DNA of 64,000 nt from Flavobacteriales bacterium (GTDB taxonomy: Bacteria > Bacteroidota > Bacteroidia > Flavobacteriales_F > PHOS-HE28): contig JADJAA010000001.1 in assembly GCA_016704485.1 (NCBI GenBank), positions 2,137,501-2,201,500 of the forward strand, given 5' to 3'. The notes beneath the pieces are model-generated. The model was not told where the DNA came from, made no database searches, and saw only the letters and a program-made list of their open reading frames with translations. The position numbers and the translations under genes were made by a program. Positions within the stretch are counted from its first letter, which is position 1; every line of letters begins with the position of its first letter. This document shows, in pieces, positions 61,001 to 64,000 of the stretch.

Positions 61001-64000
61001 TGGTCGCAGGATCGAACAATCCACCTACAACTACATTTGGTCCTGTCCAAGTTCCACCCACATCTGGGGTGCCTGAAAGCGCGGCGAACATTGAAGTTGC
61101 CGGACTGGTTATACACAGTGTAAGGTCACCATCGATACCTGCATTTGGCGGGGTGTTGATCGTAACGGTAACCGCTGCGGTTTCATCGGGGCATGGCGCA
61201 GTTCCGGTCACTGTATATGTGTAAACACCTGCGGTCATAGTCGCAGGATCGATCATGCCACCAACTACACCGCTAGGTCCAGACCATGTTCCGCCTGCTT
61301 CGGGAGTGCCACCAAGTTGCGCGAACAAAGAAGCAGCTGCATCAGTGGAACAAAGTGTGATAGCACCATCGGTTCCTGGTTCGGGTGGTGTGTTTATGGT
61401 TACGGTAACCGTAGCCATATCATCCGGACATGGTGCTGTTCCGGCAACGGTGTATGTGTATACTCCAGCAAGCATGGTCGCTGGATCGATCATTCCACCA
61501 ACTACTGCGCTAGGTCCGGTCCATGTTCCGCCTGCATCCGGAGTGCCACCAAGTTGCGCGAACAAAGAAGCTGCTGCATCCGTGGCGCACAAAGTGATAG
61601 CACCATCCGTTCCGGGGTCCGGCGGGGTGTTGATCGTAACGGTAACCGCTGCGGTTTCATCGGGGCATGGCGCAGTTCCGGTCACTGTATATGTGTAAAC
61701 ACCTGCGGTCATAGTCGCAGGATCGATCATGCCGCCAACAACAGCACTAGGTCCTGTCCATGTTCCGCCTGCATTCGGCGTGCCACCAAGTTGCGCGAAC
61801 AAAGAAGCAGCCACATCCGTGGCGCACAAAGTGATCGCACCATCCGTTCCAGGGTCCGGTGGAGTGTTGATAATTACTGCAACACTGGCCATATCATCCG
61901 GACAAGGTGCTGTTCCGGCAACGGTGTATGTGTATACTCCAGCAAGCATGGTCGCTGGATCGATCATTCCACCAACTACTGCGCTAGGTCCGGTCCATGT
62001 TCCGCCTGCATCCGGAGTGCCACCAAGTTGCGCGAACAAAGAAGCTGCTGCATCCGTGGCGCACAAAGTGATAGCACCATCCGTTCCGGGGTCCGGTGGG
62101 GTGTTGATGGTTACGGTTACAGTTGCTGTTTCATCCGGGCAGGGTGCAGTTCCAACAACAGTGTACGTATAGTCGCCAGCAGACATTGTCAACGGATCGA
62201 TCATGCCGCCAACAACAGCACTAGGTCCTGTCCATGTTCCGCCTGCATTCGGCGTGCCACCAAGTTGCGCGAACAAAGAAGCTGCCGCATCCGTGGCGCA
62301 CAAAGTGATAGATCCGTCCATTCCAGGATCCGGTGGAGTGTTGATAATTACTGCAACACTGGCCATATCATCCGGACAAGGTGCGGTTCCTGTAACGGTG
62401 TATGTATAAACACCTGCGGTCATTGTCGCAGGATCGATCATGCCACCTACGACAACACTGGGTCCGTTCCATGTTCCTCCTGCATCTGGAACACCTCCGA
62501 GTTGTCCGAATAAAGAGGCTGCAGCATCGGTGGAACACAAGGTGATCGCTCCATCCGTTCCTGCATTTGGTGGTGTATTTATTGTTACGGTTATAGTTAC
62601 TGTTTCATCGGGGCAGGGTGCAGTTCCAACAACAGTGTACATATAGTCGCCAGCAGACATTGTCAACGGATCGATCATACCACCGACCACCGCGCTAGGT
62701 CCAGTCCAAGTACCGCCTGCATCTGGAGTGCCACCAAGTTGTGTGAATAATGAAGCAGCAGCATCTGTAGAACAAAGTGTGATAGCCCCATTGGTTCCTG
62801 GATCGGGTGGTGTGTTGATCGTTACGGTTACCGTAGCCAAATCATCCGGACAAGGTGCGGTTCCTGTAATGGTGTATGTATAAACACCTGCGGTCATTGT
62901 CGCAGGATCGATCATGCCACCTACGACAGCGCTAGGTCCCGTCCATGTTCCGCCCGCATCCGGAGTGCCGCCAAGTTGAGTGATCAGTGAAGCCGCCGCA
63001 TCGGTGGAACACAAGGTGATAGCACCATCTGCTCCAGCATCCGGTGGTGTGTTGATCGTTACGGTTACCGTTGCAGTCTCATCCGGACAAGGTGCCGTTC
63101 CTGTAACGGTGTAGGTATAATCACCAGCGGTCATTGTCGCTGGATCGATCATGCCACCGACCACCGTGCTTGGTCCGGTCCATATTCCGCCCGTCGCAGG
63201 AGTACCTCCAAGTTGAGCGAACAAAGAAGCTGCCGCATCCGTGGAGCACAAAGTGATCGCACCATCCGTTCCAGGGTCCGGTGGGGTGTTGATGGTTACG
63301 TTAACCGTAGCCATATCATCCGCACATGGTGCTGTTCCAGTAACGGTGTAGGTGTAGTCACCTGCGGTCATAGTCGCAGGATCGATCATGCCGCCGACGA
63401 CAGCGCTAGGTCCCGTCCATGTTCCGCCCGCATCCGGAGTGCCGCCAAGTTGAGTGATCAGTGAAGCCGCCGCATCGGTGGAACACAAGGTGATAGCACC
63501 ATCTGCTCCAGCATCCGGTGGTGTGTTGATCGTTACGGTTACCGTTGCAGTCTCATCCGGACAAGGTGCCGTTCCTGTAACGGTGTAGGTATAATCACCA
63601 GCGGTCATTGTCGCTGGATCGAACATGCCACCGACCACTGCGCTCGGTCCGGTCCATATTCCGCCCGCAGCGGGAGCACCTCCAAGTTGAGCGAATAAAG
63701 AAGCAGGACCATTAGTTGAACAAAGAACTATGGCCCCATCAGTCCCTGCATCCACGGGTTGTTCTATAACCACAAAAACTTCGGCAGTTGCTGCTGGACA
63801 AGGAGCTGGACTTGGGACTGTATACGTATACAGCCCACCGTTCATGGTGCTCGGATCAAAGGCGTCGCCAATTATTGGGCTTGGTCCTGACCAAGTACCA
63901 CCAGCAATTGGCGTACCTTCGAGTTCGGCGAACAGACCTGCTGGACCTGCATTGCTACAGACGGTAACATCTCCATTATCCCCAGCATCCGTCAATAAGT
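58008..64000 (-). CDS. Repeat region of the giant T9SS surface protein, partial at the right edge
   Basis: An open frame of about 1995 codons entering from beyond base 64000. It consists of 25 tandem units of about 79 residues (237 bp), each with DGAITLCSTDAAASLF-type and GGTWTGPSAVVGGM-type segments and paired Cys (TLC and APCP), which may form a disulfide per unit. In the C-terminal half two unit types alternate, one with VPPPC and one with TTPCPSD. The frame ends at 58008 after TPDPG, and the expected continuation is in the -1 frame from 58042. The N-terminus and signal peptide are outside the window. Confidence 0.85.
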   Translation of the reverse strand, partial: LLTDAGDNGDVTVCSNAGPAGLFAELEGTPIAGGTWSGPSPIIGDAFDPSTMNGGLYTYTVPSPAPCPAATAEVFVVIEQPVDAGTDGAIVLCSTNGPASLFAQLGGAPAAGGIWTGPSAVVGGMFDPATMTAGDYTYTVTGTAPCPDETATVTVTINTPPDAGADGAITLCSTDAAASLITQLGGTPDAGGTWTGPSAVVGGMIDPATMTAGDYTYTVTGTAPCADDMATVNVTINTPPDPGTDGAITLCSTDAAASLFAQLGGTPATGGIWTGPSTVVGGMIDPATMTAGDYTYTVTGTAPCPDETATVTVTINTPPDAGADGAITLCSTDAAASLITQLGGTPDAGGTWTGPSAVVGGMIDPATMTAGVYTYTITGTAPCPDDLATVTVTINTPPDPGTNGAITLCSTDAAASLFTQLGGTPDAGGTWTGPSAVVGGMIDPLTMSAGDYMYTVVGTAPCPDETVTITVTINTPPNAGTDGAITLCSTDAAASLFGQLGGVPDAGGTWNGPSVVVGGMIDPATMTAGVYTYTVTGTAPCPDDMASVAVIINTPPDPGMDGSITLCATDAAASLFAQLGGTPNAGGTWTGPSAVVGGMIDPLTMSAGDYTYTVVGTAPCPDETATVTVTINTPPDPGTDGAITLCATDAAASLFAQLGGTPDAGGTWTGPSAVVGGMIDPATMLAGVYTYTVAGTAPCPDDMASVAVIINTPPDPGTDGAITLCATDVAASLFAQLGGTPNAGGTWTGPSAVVGGMIDPATMTAGVYTYTVTGTAPCPDETAAVTVTINTPPDPGTDGAITLCATDAAASLFAQLGGTPDAGGTWTGPSAVVGGMIDPATMLAGVYTYTVAGTAPCPDDMATVTVTINTPPEPGTDGAITLCSTDAAASLFAQLGGTPEAGGTWSGPSGVVGGMIDPATMTAGVYTYTVTGTAPCPDETAAVTVTINTPPNAGIDGDLTLCITSPATSMFAALSGTPDVGGTWTGPNVVVGGLFDPATMTAGDYIYTVTGTTPCPSDASIVTVSVVSTPDAGLPGLVTLCTSDAAIALFNQLTGTPDAGGTWTGPSAVVGGIYDPATMTAGVYTYTIDVPPPCVSVSSTVTVTEVAPPNAGIDGDITLCVSSPAASLFAALTGAPDAGGTWTGPSAVVGGMFDPATMTAGDYTYTVSGTAPCPIDASVVSVTIVNTPDAGLPGNATLCTSDAAIALFDQLTGTPDAGGAWTGPSAVVGGMYDPATMTAGIYTYTITVPPPCVSVSSTVTVTEIAPPNAGIDADITLCVSSPATSLFAALTGAPDASGTWTGPSAVVGGMFNPATMTSGDYTYTVAGTTPCPSDMSVVSVSVVSTPDAGLPGLITLCSSDVAIALFDQLTGTPDAGGAWAGPSTVVGGMFDPATMTDGVYTYTIDVPPPCVSVSATVTIMEVAPPDAGTDGSMTVCISSPAGSLFDQLTGTPDVGGTWTGPSAVVGGMFDPATMTAGDYIYTVTGTTPCPSDASVVSVTVVNTPNAGLPGNATLCTSDAAIALFDQLIGSPDVGGTWTGPSVVVGGMFDPATMTDGVYTYTIDVPPPCVSVSATVTIMEVAPPDAGTDGSMTVCISSPAGSLFDQLTGTPDVGGTWTGPSAVVGGMFDPATMTAGDYIYTVTGTTPCPSDASVVSVTVVNTPNAGLPGNATLCTSDAAIALFDQLIGSPDVGGTWTGPSVVVGGMFDPATMTDGVYTYTIDVPPPCVSVSATVTIMEVAPPDAGTDGSMTVCISSPAGSLFDQLTGTPDAGGTWTGPSAVVGGMFDPATMTAGDYIYTVTGTTPCPSDASGVSITVVNTPDAGLPGNATLCTSDAAIALFDQLTGTPDAGGAWTGPSVVVGDMFDPATMTAGVYTYTIDVPPPCSSVSSTVTISISQPPVAGVDASIVLCNVSDIEDLFPHLGNTAEPGGIWSGASPGALDGSFDPATDLQGIYVYTVSGTAPCPAAIATVEVTVVSTPDPGRRWNDHSLWNGPNF
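58330..63950. repeat. 237-bp tandem repeat array with 474-bp higher-order duplications
   Basis: At least 24 units of about 237 bp. Blocks starting at 58484, 58958 and 59432 (474 bp apart) are nearly or fully identical at nucleotide level over long stretches, showing recent tandem duplication of unit pairs. Units near 61255, 61729 and 62203 show the same 474-bp period. The array is coding, not CRISPR. Confidence 0.9.

Noticed and set aside
61317..62513. 398-codon plus-strand open frame inside the giant repeat gene
   Set aside because: It repeats with the 237-bp period of the coding array on the other strand and is a shadow.
58330..63950. CRISPR array
   Set aside because: The units are 237 bp, contiguous, protein-coding and have no spacers.

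Overview
The window is a chromosomal segment of a Bacteroidota bacterium, most likely of the Flavobacteriales. Several proteins end in type IX secretion (T9SS) sorting domains, both type A and the gliding-motility-associated type B (CHU_C) form. Promoter-like TAnnTTTG elements occur, and a Bacteroidota-only family (DUF5606) is present. No rRNA, tRNA, CRISPR array, integrase or transposase gene was recognised. I cannot place the organism below order level from sequence alone.

0-19 kb is mostly housekeeping plus secreted proteins: a thioredoxin-like protein, ispE, accA, a lipoprotein, dnaB with an overlapping envelope gene usually auto-named asparagine synthetase B, a DUF5606 protein coupled to an M3 peptidase, and a run of exported proteins (five-heme cytochrome, M28 peptidase, cupredoxin, DPP4-type S9 peptidase), then murB. 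19-25 kb holds a repeat-bearing intergenic stretch, two T9SS proteins (one with an S74 chaperone domain) and two overlapping glycosyltransferases. 25-33 kb holds an FtsE-like ATPase, a coupled TPR/outer-membrane pair and gyrB.

33.1-37.1 kb is an AT-rich accessory island. Three small minus-strand envelope genes are separated by folded sites that resemble integron attC sites, although no integrase is visible. A Fic AMP-transferase follows, with an ordered array of TACACCC repeats over its start. 37.2-40.9 kb is a large CUB/PKD/P-domain adhesin-like T9SS protein.

41-55.3 kb is a nearly complete purine-to-glyoxylate pathway: XdhC, membrane urate hydroxylase PuuD, allantoinase, allantoicase, OHCU decarboxylase, hydroxyisourate hydrolase, and the xanthine dehydrogenase pair XdhA/XdhB. 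A GC-rich citrate-lyase/aldolase-superfamily gene (DUF6986-like, name from memory) sits at the end of the plus-strand run and may act on a downstream C2/C3 product. The locus has been disturbed by a SMI1/KNR4 gene, a RelE/ParE-type toxin-antitoxin pair, a second divergent copy of the xdhB 3' end, two copies of a composite intergenic repeat, and palindromic elements inserted in frame into xdhC (twice in tandem) and xdhA (two different ones).

55.4-64 kb is one giant minus-strand T9SS type B surface protein with at least 31 repeats of about 79 residues. It runs off the right edge and is broken by an apparent one-base insertion near 58053-58058.
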